From positions 288,186,293 through 288,245,258 of the forward strand of contig JBOZIK010000001.1 in assembly GCA_051453625.1 (NCBI GenBank): a stretch of 58,966 bases of DNA, read 5' to 3'. Both the position numbers and the translations under genes were made by a program. This document shows positions 1-10,987 of the stretch, one piece after another; position 1 is the stretch's first letter, and each line of letters starts with the position of its first letter. The notes beneath the pieces are model-generated. The model saw only the letters and a program-made list of their open reading frames with translations. It searched no databases and was not told where the DNA came from. The DNA comes from Welwitschia mirabilis. Taxonomy: Eukaryota > Gnetophyta > Gnetopsida > Welwitschiales.

Positions 1-870
1 AAACTTACACCACAATAGTGAGGTTTATAAAATTTCCATCAAAAGAGAAATCTACAAGTTGCTTTGTATCGGGAGTTAATTTACTATAAAAGTAGCTTAC
101 TAGTTCTTCTCATGAAAAATCATCTATTAGATTAGAATGGGTTGCTATAAATAAATATTTGTATGTGGAGCCATCATCTTCATTTGATTTTTTGTTGAAA
201 GTTTAGTACCTCCTTTTTCAATTTTTTTAATGGTTTCTTCACTCATGAATCTTTTGATAAAATTTTCCTAGACTTGTTCTTAGATTTTTAAGCTTTTGTA
301 GGGTATGGTTTTTAACCAACTTTTAGCTCTACCTTTTAATGTCATGGGAAAGATTACCATGTATGTTCTATCACTAATTTTTTTCTTCCCATTTCCCAAG
401 ATGAGGATTAATAATTCTATATCTGTAATGTATTAAAGGGAATCATCATCATATTCTCTACTAAAGGTTGAATAGGCATTTAAGTTTTTGAGCTCAACAT
501 CGTCTCCCGGGGGTAGATCAAAATGGGTTTGAATCTCTCATTTCTTGTTGGCTAGTAATTCCCTTAAGATAAGGTTTGCATTAGGAATAGGGGTAGAAGA
601 ACCTACAAGTTGTTTTTGTTTTAGGGTGGACCTTGATATTGTAAACTAGTTTTCTCCTTTTACAATGTTTTCTTTAAGGAAATGTAATTTAGAAAAGATA
701 AACTCAGAAGGAGGATTGTGCATCTGACTTGATTTCAATGTCCACCAGTCCTTCTCTAATGTTCTTTTCTATTAGCAGCCTTTCTCTCTAGTATATCTTT
801 TCTATGTTAACCATATTATAGCATCCTACAAATTAAAAACAATAGAAAATAAATCAAAAATAACATTATC
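1..870 (-). pseudogene. Element H: decayed Ty3/gypsy gag (runs off left edge)
   Basis: Reading the minus strand around 190-350 gives LKGRAKSWLKTIPYKSL followed, after two stops, by ENFIKRFMSEETIKKIEKG. This is the core of the retrotransposon gag domain (family pattern: L-G-A-W followed by W..L...FL..F). Gag forms the capsid-like particle of the element. Stops interrupt the frame where Trp or Gln would be expected, so it is not functional. A PBS and LTR lie to its right in the right order for a minus-strand element, so this is the 5' end of H, and pol would lie beyond the window. The same gag type recurs at 18900-20700. Confidence 0.8.
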
Positions 871-1124
871 ATCTTATCTATCATGGAGATGATAGAAGGG
901 ATGACTAACAGCGAAAACAAAAAAAAAATGCAGTAAAAAGTTAAAAACTAAAAAGAAATGATATCTGTCATCCTCCTAGTCATCCAAATAACATAGGAGA
1001 TGATAGAGCCTAATATTTTTTTTACTTAAATCTGAACACAAAAATTTAAAGATAGAACTAAAATTATAGACTATCATCGACGAGAGAGGGGATGACGGCT
1101 ATTTTCCTACTGAAAACTAAAACT

Positions 1125-1735
1125 AAAACTGAAAGTAAAAAATAAAAACCTACTATTTCTAATAAAATACAACATCGCTATGGATAAATAATCAAATAAA
1201 ATTCTAATATACTCACTTTAATGATGATAATCCTCATACTCCTTAATAGCCTTCCCTGGTAATGGCACAATTTATTGTGATGTGTATTTGTACAAGCATT
1301 TTAGATTCAAAAGGATTCTATCATTCATAAAATAAGATAGATTTATTACATAATACAACACACTAGTATAGTGTGAGTTANNNNNNNNNNNNNNNNNNNN
1401 NNNNNNNNNNNNNNNNNNNNNNNNNNNNNNNNNNNNNNNNNNNNNNNNNNNNNNNNNNNNNNNNNNNNNNNNNNNNNNNNAAAACTGAAAGTCAAAAAAA
1501 AAACCTACTATTTCTAATAAAATACAACATTGCTATGGATAAATAACCAAATAAAATTCTGATATACTCACTTGAATAATGATAATCCTCATACTCCTCA
1601 ATAGCCTTCCTTAGTAATGGCACAATTTATTGTCGTATGTATTTATGCAAGCATTTTAGATTTAAAAGGATTCTATCATTCACAAAATAAGATAGATTTC
1701 TTACATAATACAACATACTAGTATAGTGTGAGTTA
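1125..1735. repeat. Gap-flanking duplicate pair 1125-1380 / 1481-1735
   Basis: The 256 bases before the 100-N gap at 1381-1480 are repeated after it with only scattered differences, in the same orientation. Both copies include the PBS and LTR edge. Two further pairs follow at 1834-2039 / 2140-2345 and 2496-2608 / 2709-2821. Most likely these are two versions of the same locus placed side by side by the scaffolder. Confidence 0.85.
1253..1270 (-). other. Primer-binding site of element H (decayed tRNA-Asp type)
   Basis: The minus strand reads TTGTGCCATTACCAGGGA, matching TGGCGCCGTTGCCGGGGA at 13 of 18 positions; four of the five mismatches are transitions. It lies 10 bases inside the LTR end at 1281. 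A second copy at 1608-1625 lies after the 100-N gap and belongs to the gap-flanking duplication, not to a second element. Confidence 0.75.
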
Positions 1736-3237
1736 ACCTAAAATGTTGTATTCTTGTTGAATGCTATGAGATAAGACTTAAATTGCTTTTGAAAAAGAAA
1801 ATGGAAACCAAAAATAAAGAGCAATGTAGAAAATAAAGTGCAATGCAAATGCAAGATGCATTCTAATATAATATTTAATGCAAAATGATCCTAAGACTAC
1901 TTGCTTTCAGCCTTAATAAAGACTACCTTTGATGATCTATACCACCCAAGAAATTATCACTAGATCAAGGGCAACATAAACCATAATGGTCATCTAACAG
2001 TATAACATGCAAACAAAAAAGCAAAACAAAGGTTATATTNNNNNNNNNNNNNNNNNNNNNNNNNNNNNNNNNNNNNNNNNNNNNNNNNNNNNNNNNNNNN
2101 NNNNNNNNNNNNNNNNNNNNNNNNNNNNNNNNNNNNNNNTAAAGTGCGATGCAAATGCAAAATGCAATCTAATCTAATATGTAATGCAAAATAATCCTAA
2201 GACTACTTGGTTTCAGCCTTAATAAAGACTGCCTTTGATGATCTATATCACCCAAGAAATTATCACTAGATCAAGGGCAACATAAACCATAATGATCATC
2301 TAACAATATAACATGCAAACAAAAAAGCATAACAAAGGTTATATTAAGAGTAATAAAGCATCTGGGTTATAAAACAGCTGAACCTTAATGAAGGATACAT
2401 AGGCCTCTATAAAGGGAACATCTTTTTGCAACTCTTAAGATGGATCTTCCACCTTTCAATCTCCTATTATGAGAATTTCCGATGTAATAAAGATAGATAA
2501 GAGAGTAAAAGAATGACTTATTTATAATAAAACACAGCAGAAAACGATAGAAGAAAGCACTTCAAAAACACACTCTTTTACAGATAAGAAATGGATGAAA
2601 CAGTTAAGNNNNNNNNNNNNNNNNNNNNNNNNNNNNNNNNNNNNNNNNNNNNNNNNNNNNNNNNNNNNNNNNNNNNNNNNNNNNNNNNNNNNNNNNNNNN
2701 NNNNNNNNGATAAGAGGGTCAAAGAATGACTTATTTATAACAAAACACAGCAGAAAACGATAGAAGAAAGCACTTCAAAAACACACTCTTTTATAGATAA
2801 GAAATGGATGAAACAGTTAAGGTTGGCTGTCAGAGTTGGTTACAATGTTAGTGTCATTCTAACTGTCATCCAAATAATATGAAAAACAATAGCTCATTAT
2901 AAAAGGTAACTCAGAATGATGACTTAGTAATGATTCAGTAATCCACATCAGTAGTAAAGGTTTTTATCATCCTATCTATCATGAAGATGATAGAGGGACA
3001 ATGGTCTTCTTTAATTATTTTGCAAAGGAGAAACTATCCTTTCTATCGATAATCTTCTTCCAAGACTCTGTGTATCAGAATATGCCTTAAATGTAGTAAA
3101 TCTAGGTAATAATTGCACATTTTTGAGGTCTTACATTAATTCTCTAAAATCCTGAGAATTGTACCTAAACCTATGTAAATGTTTCACAAAATAGCTCATA
3201 AAACCCCATCAAATAACCATAAATTGGTAGTGCAACA
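1281..3237 (-). mobile_element. Element H 5' LTR (family 2), with three assembly gaps
   Basis: The inner boundary (TGTGT at 1281 on the plus strand) is set by alignment with the LTR ends of L and F. The outer boundary at 3236-3237 is set because the minus strand from 3237 (TGTTGCACTACCAATTTATG) aligns with the F LTR start at 46589, including the shared GATGGGG..TTTTGAG and ACATTTACATA blocks. The LTR abuts the copia K integrase exactly, so H inserted into K. Three 100-N gaps (1381, 2040, 2609) are flanked by duplicates of about 255, 206 and 113 bases, so the true LTR is probably nearer 1.1-1.4 kb. It contains GTCATCC..GATGATAG-type motifs near 2860 and 2980. Confidence 0.75.
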
Positions 3238-5345
3238 CTCAACCACAAGAGTTTTGTTATTGTACATCCTATAAGCCTTACTAATAATAAAATATCCTAG
3301 AAAAATTCCTTCATTAAATTTTGGATCAAACTTATTTAAATTGTCTTTTTCATTCAAAATAAATAATTTTGATCTAAAGATTTAAAAGTAATTAACAAAA
3401 GGTTTTTTATTTAATCATAACTCATATGAATTCTTAGAAGTAAATCTTTGTCCTAGAACTCTATTAGAAACATAATAGGATATATTGATTGCTTCTATTA
3501 AAAAATGATACAATACCTTTTTATCCTACTCATTTCATTAAGTACCCTATTTTCTATTTTAGCCACTCCATTTTGTTGGGGAGTTCTTGGAGTAGAAACT
3601 TGATGTAGAATGTCAAACTATTCATAAAATCCTTTAAACTTTATATTTTTACATTTTCTTCCATTATTAATTCTTAGTACTTTGATCCTATATTACTTTT
3701 GAATTTGTAACCTAATGCACAAGTTAGAAAAATCATTAAAAGTCTCATCCTTATGTGCAAGGAAGGCTACCCATGTAAAATAATAAAAATCATTTACAAT
3801 TATTAAATAATATCTTTTCTTACCTAAGTGTTTTGTAAATGAAGGGCTAACAATGTCTAAATGTAAAAGATCTAATGGATGCTTAGTGAAGATAGTATTT
3901 TTCTTACCAAATCTTATCTTTTATCTGCTTTCCTTTCTAACAAACTTCACAAATCTAATTATCAATGACTTTAAACTTGGTAAATCTTATTACCATTTGC
4001 TTTGTAGATAAGATTTTATGAAGATATTTATCCACATGATCAATATTACTATGTCAGAGTTCTGCTTAATCTTTTTTACTAAGAAAACACTTGGTTCCAT
4101 TATTAGATATATCTTGTAAAGTGGTAATATAAACATTTGATTTCCTCACATCATCAAGTAGAACTTTGGTTAAATTTTTCTCTCTAATAACACAGTCATC
4201 TTTTATAAATATAACAAAAAAATTTGCATCATAGAGTTGACCTATACTTAAGAGACTATGTTGCAAACCTTCTATAAAAAATACATCTTTTACCTTTGGT
4301 ACATTACCTCTTCTAATGGTACTAATACCTTTGATTAATGCTTCTATGCTATCTTTAAAAATTGCAACTCCTTTATCTTATTCCCCCAAGGTGGTGAAGC
4401 TAGATTTATCTCTTGTCATGTTTCTTGAGCATTCATTGTCAACATGTCATATGTACTTCTTCACTTCTTTGAGTGCTATTTGAGTTAAAAGAGCTAGTTT
4501 TGATTTTGGTATCCATATTTTTCTTGATTTATCCTAAATAAAATGTTGTACGATTCTACTTGACCTTTTGGCATTATTAGTATAACACCTGATTTTAAAT
4601 TTTATTGGACATCTGTACTAATAATGACCTCTTTTATGACAATAATAATAGAGAATCTTATTTGTATACATTAAATGTTCATACCTTGGCTTTTAGTTCC
4701 ATTTTCAAATAAGAAAGCTAAATTGCTTATTGTAGCTTTATTATGTTCCAAGCCACTTTTGTCATTTGATCTTCTACATTACTCAAGCATGATATTTAAT
4801 GTCTCCTTTTCTTAGATGAATATTTCCTTGATTTTCTTTAAATTATATATTTCTTATCTTACAAATTTTAACTCACTTGTTATTCTACTAACCTCAGCTT
4901 TAAGAGCTGAGTTTTCTGAAGATAATTTCTTGATAATATTTTTTCTTATTCATAAGCTTTTTCATGAGTATGAAGTAATATTTGAATCTTAATACAAGTT
5001 TAATAAACTTTTCATAAATTAGTTCATACCTTTCTTGAAGATCCACACTTATGTCATCTTTACTATTTGATTCACCTTCTTTTCTTATCTTCTCTTTTTC
5101 TTATTGAGAATGTGCAATGGCTATGAGAGTAGGTTAAGCTTCTTAATTAAATGTTTTTATCCCTGTTGTAGTTTCTAGATATCCTTTTTCTATTCTTTAC
5201 CATACCTAAAATGCAAAATACTGTAAGTACACCTACATCCTTATCTTCCAATAGGCATAGTTTATCCCATTGAAGAGTAGAGGTCTAACGGATGGCATCC
5301 TTTCCATTGTTTACTTAAGGAAGTTACTCTTTTTCATGAGTACAC
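3238..5345 (-). pseudogene. Element K: Ty1/copia gag-protease-integrase remnant
   Basis: Domains on the minus strand, from right to left. A zinc knuckle near 4610-4660 reads YYCHKRGHY.YRCP, with the first Cys changed to Tyr. A protease fragment near 4400-4450 reads DNECSRNMTRDKS, where the family has DSGCSRHMTGDKS, so the catalytic DSG is lost. The GAG-pre-integrase domain is an open stretch at 4066-4266 (QHSLLSIGQLYD..FIKDDC). An integrase core follows around 3540-3990, with STPRTPQQNGVAKIENRVL at about 3545-3600. The integrase C-terminal region is near 3238-3420 (EGIFLGYFIISKAYRMYN, then TLVVE). Many stops and frameshifts are present. The reading breaks exactly at the H LTR (3237/3238), so reverse transcriptase and RNase H would lie left of H, outside the window. 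Confidence 0.9.
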
Positions 5346-5357
5346 ACTTTGATATCA
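5346..5357 (-). other. Primer-binding site of copia K (initiator tRNA-Met type)
   Basis: The minus strand reads TGATATCAAAGT, compared with the usual plant copia site TGGTATCAGAGC; all three differences are transitions. It lies two bases inside the LTR edge (TG at 5360 on the plus strand) and just upstream of the gag remnant, as expected. Confidence 0.75.
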
Positions 5358-5359
5358 CT

Positions 5360-6659
5360 TGTCGATCATTAAAATCAGAGGAGAGGGGTGAATGGGTTCC
5401 ACCAAATAAAACTTAAAGTAATGACAAAATGGAAAAGCGTAATAAAATTACCTTACTAAGGTAATATCATTCTTTAATCTTGGTTCGTCCACACACATAA
5501 GGTAGCTTCTACTAACACCTCTAGATATTATTGACCTACAAGAAAATAGTGGTTTTCTAGCATACCCCTAATATTACAATAAATGAGAGTCTTCTCATAA
5601 TGTAAAACTCTCTCTCCCTTGTAAGGGAATAGTATTTTTCATAGGTGCACCATGAGCCCTATAATAGTGAGAGTCTCCTTGCAAGATAGCACTCTCTTCC
5701 TTTTAAGGAAATAATGGTTTTATGAAACACTAATAATCTTATAACAAATAAGTCGTCATAGATATTATCTCAAATACACACCCATACAAGGGTTGCCTTA
5801 TAAAAAGATTAATTCAATAATGGACTTACAACAATATTTAATAATAAGATAGTCCATAGTGTAAAACCAAAAGTACAACACAATAACATGCCTGAAGATA
5901 TAGCTTTGATGAAGATTTGAGATTATTAATGTTATTGTTATTGTCATGAGTATAAATGAAAAAAAATGCAACAATAAAGATCTAAGAACAAATTATCAAA
6001 GTAATACAAGCTCATNNNNNNNNNNNNNNNNNNNNNNNNNNNNNNNNNNNNNNNNNNNNNNNNNNNNNNNNNTTCTTTATCTGATCATTGTTTTTCAGGA
6101 TTCAAAGTTTGAGTATTTGTTAGGTTCTAGAAACTTCTTATTTGTCTTATGAAGTTAAGACTTTATATGACTAAAGAAGATCTAGCCATTTAAGCTTGAA
6201 AGGTAGCTATTTAACTGTGTAATCACTTTGTAATAGATATGAAATGTTTAGGCATTAAGTACATAAGTTTGATTTTTATTAAAATGAAGTTTAAGATGTG
6301 TTAAATTTTGTAGAAATCTACTCATAGTTAGATATCTTTAACTTAGAGATATCTTTAGTCAACTTGGCCAGATTTTAATGACACTTGCTCTATATAATCG
6401 TTGAGCATCTATAATCATGAATTTACAATGTAAAAGTTGATAGCACATCTAAAATGTAAGATATTAGTCGAAAACCAAATTGATCCTATTACCTATTTTA
6501 GCTTAGAATAGATGTCTTTAACCATATAGACATCTTTATTTATATTAGATTCAACTTTTAGCATAGTCATCTTAATAAGATAGTCATCTTAAGCTTGTGA
6601 CATAATTTTTGATACATTTAAGATGTCTTCAAATAACTAATTTTATAGTTTAGTGTTTA
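5360..6659 (-). mobile_element. Copia K 5' LTR (outer end not fixed)
   Basis: The LTR starts at TG next to the PBS. The minus strand carries CCATTCACCCCTCTCCTC near 5380-5400, the pyrimidine-rich block typical of the 3' end of copia LTRs, with a parallel at 51500-51520 in element G. From about 6110 it aligns with 17750-18250 inside X. It contains mirrored AGATGTCTT / AGACATCTT motifs (6510-6535). A 57-N gap lies at 6016-6072 and a 288-N gap at 6660-6947, so the outer boundary is unknown. The opposite LTR is not in the window. Confidence 0.6.
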
Positions 6660-6947
6660 NNNNNNNNNNNNNNNNNNNNNNNNNNNNNNNNNNNNNNNNN
6701 NNNNNNNNNNNNNNNNNNNNNNNNNNNNNNNNNNNNNNNNNNNNNNNNNNNNNNNNNNNNNNNNNNNNNNNNNNNNNNNNNNNNNNNNNNNNNNNNNNNN
6801 NNNNNNNNNNNNNNNNNNNNNNNNNNNNNNNNNNNNNNNNNNNNNNNNNNNNNNNNNNNNNNNNNNNNNNNNNNNNNNNNNNNNNNNNNNNNNNNNNNNN
6901 NNNNNNNNNNNNNNNNNNNNNNNNNNNNNNNNNNNNNNNNNNNNNNN

Positions 6948-7937
6948 TAGAGTTCACTTAGGTTAAGGGTTAGATGGCAAATGAGGTTTGTGATTTTGGA
7001 TGAAGGAATAAGAGTTATAACTCCTGTTACAAGAAAATTTTAATGGAGTTTACCATTAAGGATGTAAAATAGTTTTAAAATTTACAAGAATATAGAATTG
7101 TAAGTTTAAAAGGATTTCACAGCAAAAGGTTAGCAGCACCAACGGAACAAGAGAGTGACATCTATCAAGTGAAACGAATAGCTATAAGATAAATATGAGA
7201 TGATCATGATAAAAAAAATAAAAGTTCTAAGTAGTTGATAAAGGAAACAAATTGATAGAAATGAAAGAATTTATAATAAAATTCAAAAAACCTAAAATGT
7301 ATATAAATGATAAAAATGAAATGCCATGTAAGAAATAATGATATAGAAATGAAAATACATGTATTAAAGCACTTTCTTGAGCTTTATTGATGATGACTTT
7401 CTTCACATTAAACTTTAAGTACCTTCTAAGGTATTCACTTGAGATAGTGAAGGGAAGAAGAGATAGGAAGATGGTAGAAAGAGAAATGGAGACATGAATG
7501 AATTTTTTTCTTATTTTTCTTATCTCTTATTTAAACTTGTAAAAGATTAGCCCTTACAAAAAGATTTGATATACTATTCCAAATAATCTTTACAAAGAAT
7601 AAAAGAAAAGAAAAGGAAAAGAAGAAAAGCAAAAAGAAAAAGAAGTCAGAAGATTAGATTTTATCGATCAAATACTAGACACAATCAACACTAATCTAGT
7701 GATGAGAAAAAGAAAAGAAGAAGAAAATAAGGACAAGAAAATCTAAAAAAATAAATTAAAAGGACACTAGAATAAGATCCGTATAAAATAAAAGAAAACT
7801 AAAATAAAGGGACACTAGAATGGAACTAGTATAAAAGAGAATTAAAAGGGAAAAAACAAAAAAAGGGGAAAAAGAAAAATAAAAATAACAAAAATAAAAA
7901 TAAATGTACATATCCCATTATAGCTACCATGTTATTA
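6948..7937 (-). other. Leader and unassigned internal part of element J
   Basis: 7560-7910 is strongly purine-rich on the plus strand. On the minus strand it has two spaced copies of a block reading CTAGTTCCATTCTAGTGTCC or close to it (around 7740-7840). Similar wording follows the PBS in A (12990-13010) and B (25850-25930), so this is the family 1 leader. I recognise nothing coding in 6948-7560; an insertion boundary may lie there. Confidence 0.4.
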
Positions 7938-7955
7938 TCCTTAAAAATGATGCTA
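7938..7955 (-). other. Primer-binding site of element J
   Basis: The minus strand reads TAGCATCATTTTTAAGGA, a decayed TGGCGCCGTTGCCGGGGA. The following bases TAATAACATGGTAGC match the TAATGGCATGGCAGC that follows the PBS of element B. It lies 6 bases inside the LTR end. Confidence 0.7.
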
Positions 7956-7961
7956 AAAAGC

Positions 7962-9219
7962 TATTTGTAGTGACATTTGGCTACACTTGTATTTGTTGTT
8001 AATGTAAGAAAATATGCAAAATTATTCTAGGAATATAAATCTTGTATGGTCAAACTCAACTTTTACTAATAAAACTAGGACTTCTATATATAGTATAGTC
8101 CCAGTGTTATTCTTTCATAGGGATAGATGTAGTGAACTATCGTTAAAGTAAGCACAATGAGTATAAGTAACTAAAATGTATAAAAGAGATAGGAATGAAA
8201 CATATGTTTAAAACTAGCATAATAACTTCAAAGATAGTGAGAGACTTTAATTAAATTCATGTAGCTTTACTCTACTTAGTTTTACGCAAGTATAGTGGCA
8301 TAATATCATCCACCATAGACATGAAGATGATGTCTCTAAATCACTCTAGCTTTAACAATAAGAATTTTATAAGCATGAAAAGTAGAGGTCTTTCAAAATC
8401 CATTAAATTAATATTTAGGTTATAAAACTAAAGAAAAAAGAAGAATCACATATAAAATCATAAAGTAATAACATGCTTTAGCTAATATTAAGCATAACAA
8501 GTATGAAGAAATTACAAATTCATATCAAATTTATTACTAAGTAAAGAACATATAATAGTTTATTATCAAATAAATAAAAGCATACAATACATGAAAAGAA
8601 CTCATGCTAATCTAAGAAACATCATGCTAACTTGAAAGCTGTCCCATTTCTATTGAAAGGAATAGAAAGAACTCATGAATATATCTCCAATAATCTTTTT
8701 ATATAATGATTCAGATACTAAAGTAGGCTAGTTATAGGTAGAGTTATGATTATAAATTAGGGTATGAAAGGCCTAATGGGATCATTATTTAGAATGTCCC
8801 AAATTCTAATTAGGTTATTTTTTAGAGTGTTACAAAGTGTAATGGAGTCATTCTTTAATTATGAAGCCACATTGAGGTGTTTCTTTTAGAAAATATTCTT
8901 TAGTAAATGACTTTAAAAATGCTTTAAATATGAAGGCTTAGGAACATAAGTATTAACTCATTTTATGCATAGTAATCAGTGTCACCTCTCTTAGAGTGGA
9001 AACTACCATCTAAGTTCATCATCACACCTCTATCTTTTCCACCATATTTCAAATCAAGCTAATATACTAAAAAATAATAGTGTTAAGGTAAATTATTATT
9101 AAGAGTAGATTTCCATAGTGTTAAGTATAATAAATTCATAAAAATAACATAATAATGATTTGAACATGCTAACATGGCCTAGATATCTTGATGTAAATGT
9201 CAATTTTCACATGTTATCA
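7962..9219 (-). mobile_element. Element J 5' LTR (family 1)
   Basis: The minus strand begins at 9219 with TGATAACATGTGAAAATTG, matching the LTR starts of A (10988) and B (29927). It ends at 7962 in ACAAATA just before the PBS, exactly as A does. Length is 1258 bases, comparable to B. Its outer edge abuts fragment I with no intervening bases. No partner 3' LTR is in the window. Confidence 0.75.
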
Positions 9220-10987
9220 AGTATACACATTAGGATCCAAATGTTTCAAATTAGAAGAGTTCCAACCTATATCTTTTTTATGTTTTTCCAATAATTCTTG
9301 TAAACATATTTCTTAGATGAAGATATGGATAAATGAATAATTAATAAATAATTAAGGTTATCATTAAAGTTAGAGTTTAAATATTTAAGAGGTAAATCCA
9401 AATTTATAAAAAGATCATCTTCAAAATTAAAATGTGAATCAAACTCAACAGAAGTGGAAGGAGAAAAAGAAATTATTTACTTAGAAGAATAGCATTTAAG
9501 ATCATCATTTAGAGTTATCATAAATTTGAATCCTTTGAGATCTTTAGATTCTTTCATGGCATTAAATATATGTAACTCCATAGTCATATATCAAATTAAA
9601 CTTTCATGAAATCATTCCTACAATTAAGAACAAAAGTAGAAGTCGCAAGCAAAGGTCTACCTAAGATTATTGGAATAGAATGACTTCTAGTTTATTTCAT
9701 CTCTAGTACTATGAAATCCATGAGAAAGTAACAATTTTCAACTTGAACTATGATATCCTATACTATTCCTAAGAATGAATTCAAAAGCTAGTATCCCACT
9801 ATAATTGAAGTTTTATACTCATAAGATTGGTTAGGCAAAATTCTTTATAGATACAATAAGGTAAAATATTCACACTAACTTCAAGATCTAACAAAGCTTG
9901 CCTAATATGTTTATCTCTAATGGTGATTAAGATGATGGAACATTCTAGATATTTATATTTATGAGTTGGTTTTGAATAACAACACTAGTGTTTCAATCTT
10001 ATAAGGCTTCACTCTTGATATTCACCCTACTTTTAGTGGTGTATAGTCCTCAAAAAATTTGGCATATGAAGGAGCTTGTCTTATAGCTTCTAAAAGTAAA
10101 ATATTAATATTTACTTCCTTGAATATTTCAAATGCCTTTTGATGTTTTTTAGATAAGGTATTTTTTCTAAGTTTCTATAAAAAAGGTATAGGCTCCTTAT
10201 AGGGTGGAATTTTTACTTCAAATTTTTTTTACTTCCTTCTCTTCATTACTATATTTAATGAATACTTCTCTCTTATTGGACTCATTTTATCTAATATCTT
10301 AGTTGATTTCTTTTCCCCTTCTAAGATGTATGAATTCGATTTCTATAATGTAGGAGTCTTATATTCTCTTAACTATTTTGATACCATTAGGATTTGGCTC
10401 AAGTGTAGAAAGAGGTTCACCTTTTTCATGTTGGTTAAGAGATGGAAAAATGTATGTAAATAGTTTAGTTAAGGTATTAGATGTTTTGTTCTAATCTTTA
10501 CAAGGTCAAAGAAGTTTTCTTATTAAATTATTATTAATCATAATTGATTTAAATTTAAGTCTTCATAAACTTGTTGAATATCTCTTCCAAAGTTTAAAGT
10601 GATGTAGATCAATTTGTGGAATATGAAAAAAAGGATTAGATGATAAAGGGTGTAGTTTAGATGGTGATGAAGAATAAGGATTTATGAGTTGACTTGGATA
10701 CTTGATTATTATTATTTTATATTTTTGAAAATTTAAAATAAGGTTTATTTTACTCTTTGATATGATCATTATTATCCTATAATATTTACTTTCTTCTAAA
10801 GAATACCTTGAAAAGTGAAATGGAAAAACATTTTGAAGCCCTATTGAGAGTCTACATGATATATGAAACACTCAGTTTTGATCATGGTAAGCTTAGGAAG
10901 GGTACTAAGTGAGTTAATCTTTTTAGACAACTAAATTTATTATTAACTTAAAAATTCTCAATAACCTTAAAGATACCAGTTGATTCA
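9220..10987 (-). pseudogene. Fragment I: gypsy gag/protease remnant between two LTRs
   Basis: On the minus strand, from right to left, a linker (10030-10110) reads EAIRQAPSYAKFFEDYTPLK, the segment preceding protease in Athila/Tat polyproteins. Protease follows (about 9600-9900): LLDLEVSVNILPY, then IPIILGRPLLATS and NCRNDF, so the family LDLGAS has become LDLEVS. Then comes LLEKHKKDIGW near 9250-9305, which begins the reverse transcriptase. The match stops at 9220 where J's LTR begins. The right end abuts A's LTR. It is non-functional. Confidence 0.85.

Noticed and set aside
1125-1735. Two successive PBS/LTR edges, as if two elements began here
   Set aside because: The copies are near-identical and separated by exactly 100 N, as at 12 other gaps; assembly duplication is the simpler explanation.
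6643-6961. Open frames of about 100 codons on both strands
   Set aside because: They consist almost entirely of N.
10563-10871. 102-codon minus-strand frame
   Set aside because: It lies in the decayed gag of fragment I. Its Ser/Pro-rich end could be a gag spacer but it shows no domain, so I treat it as part of that remnant and not as a gene.
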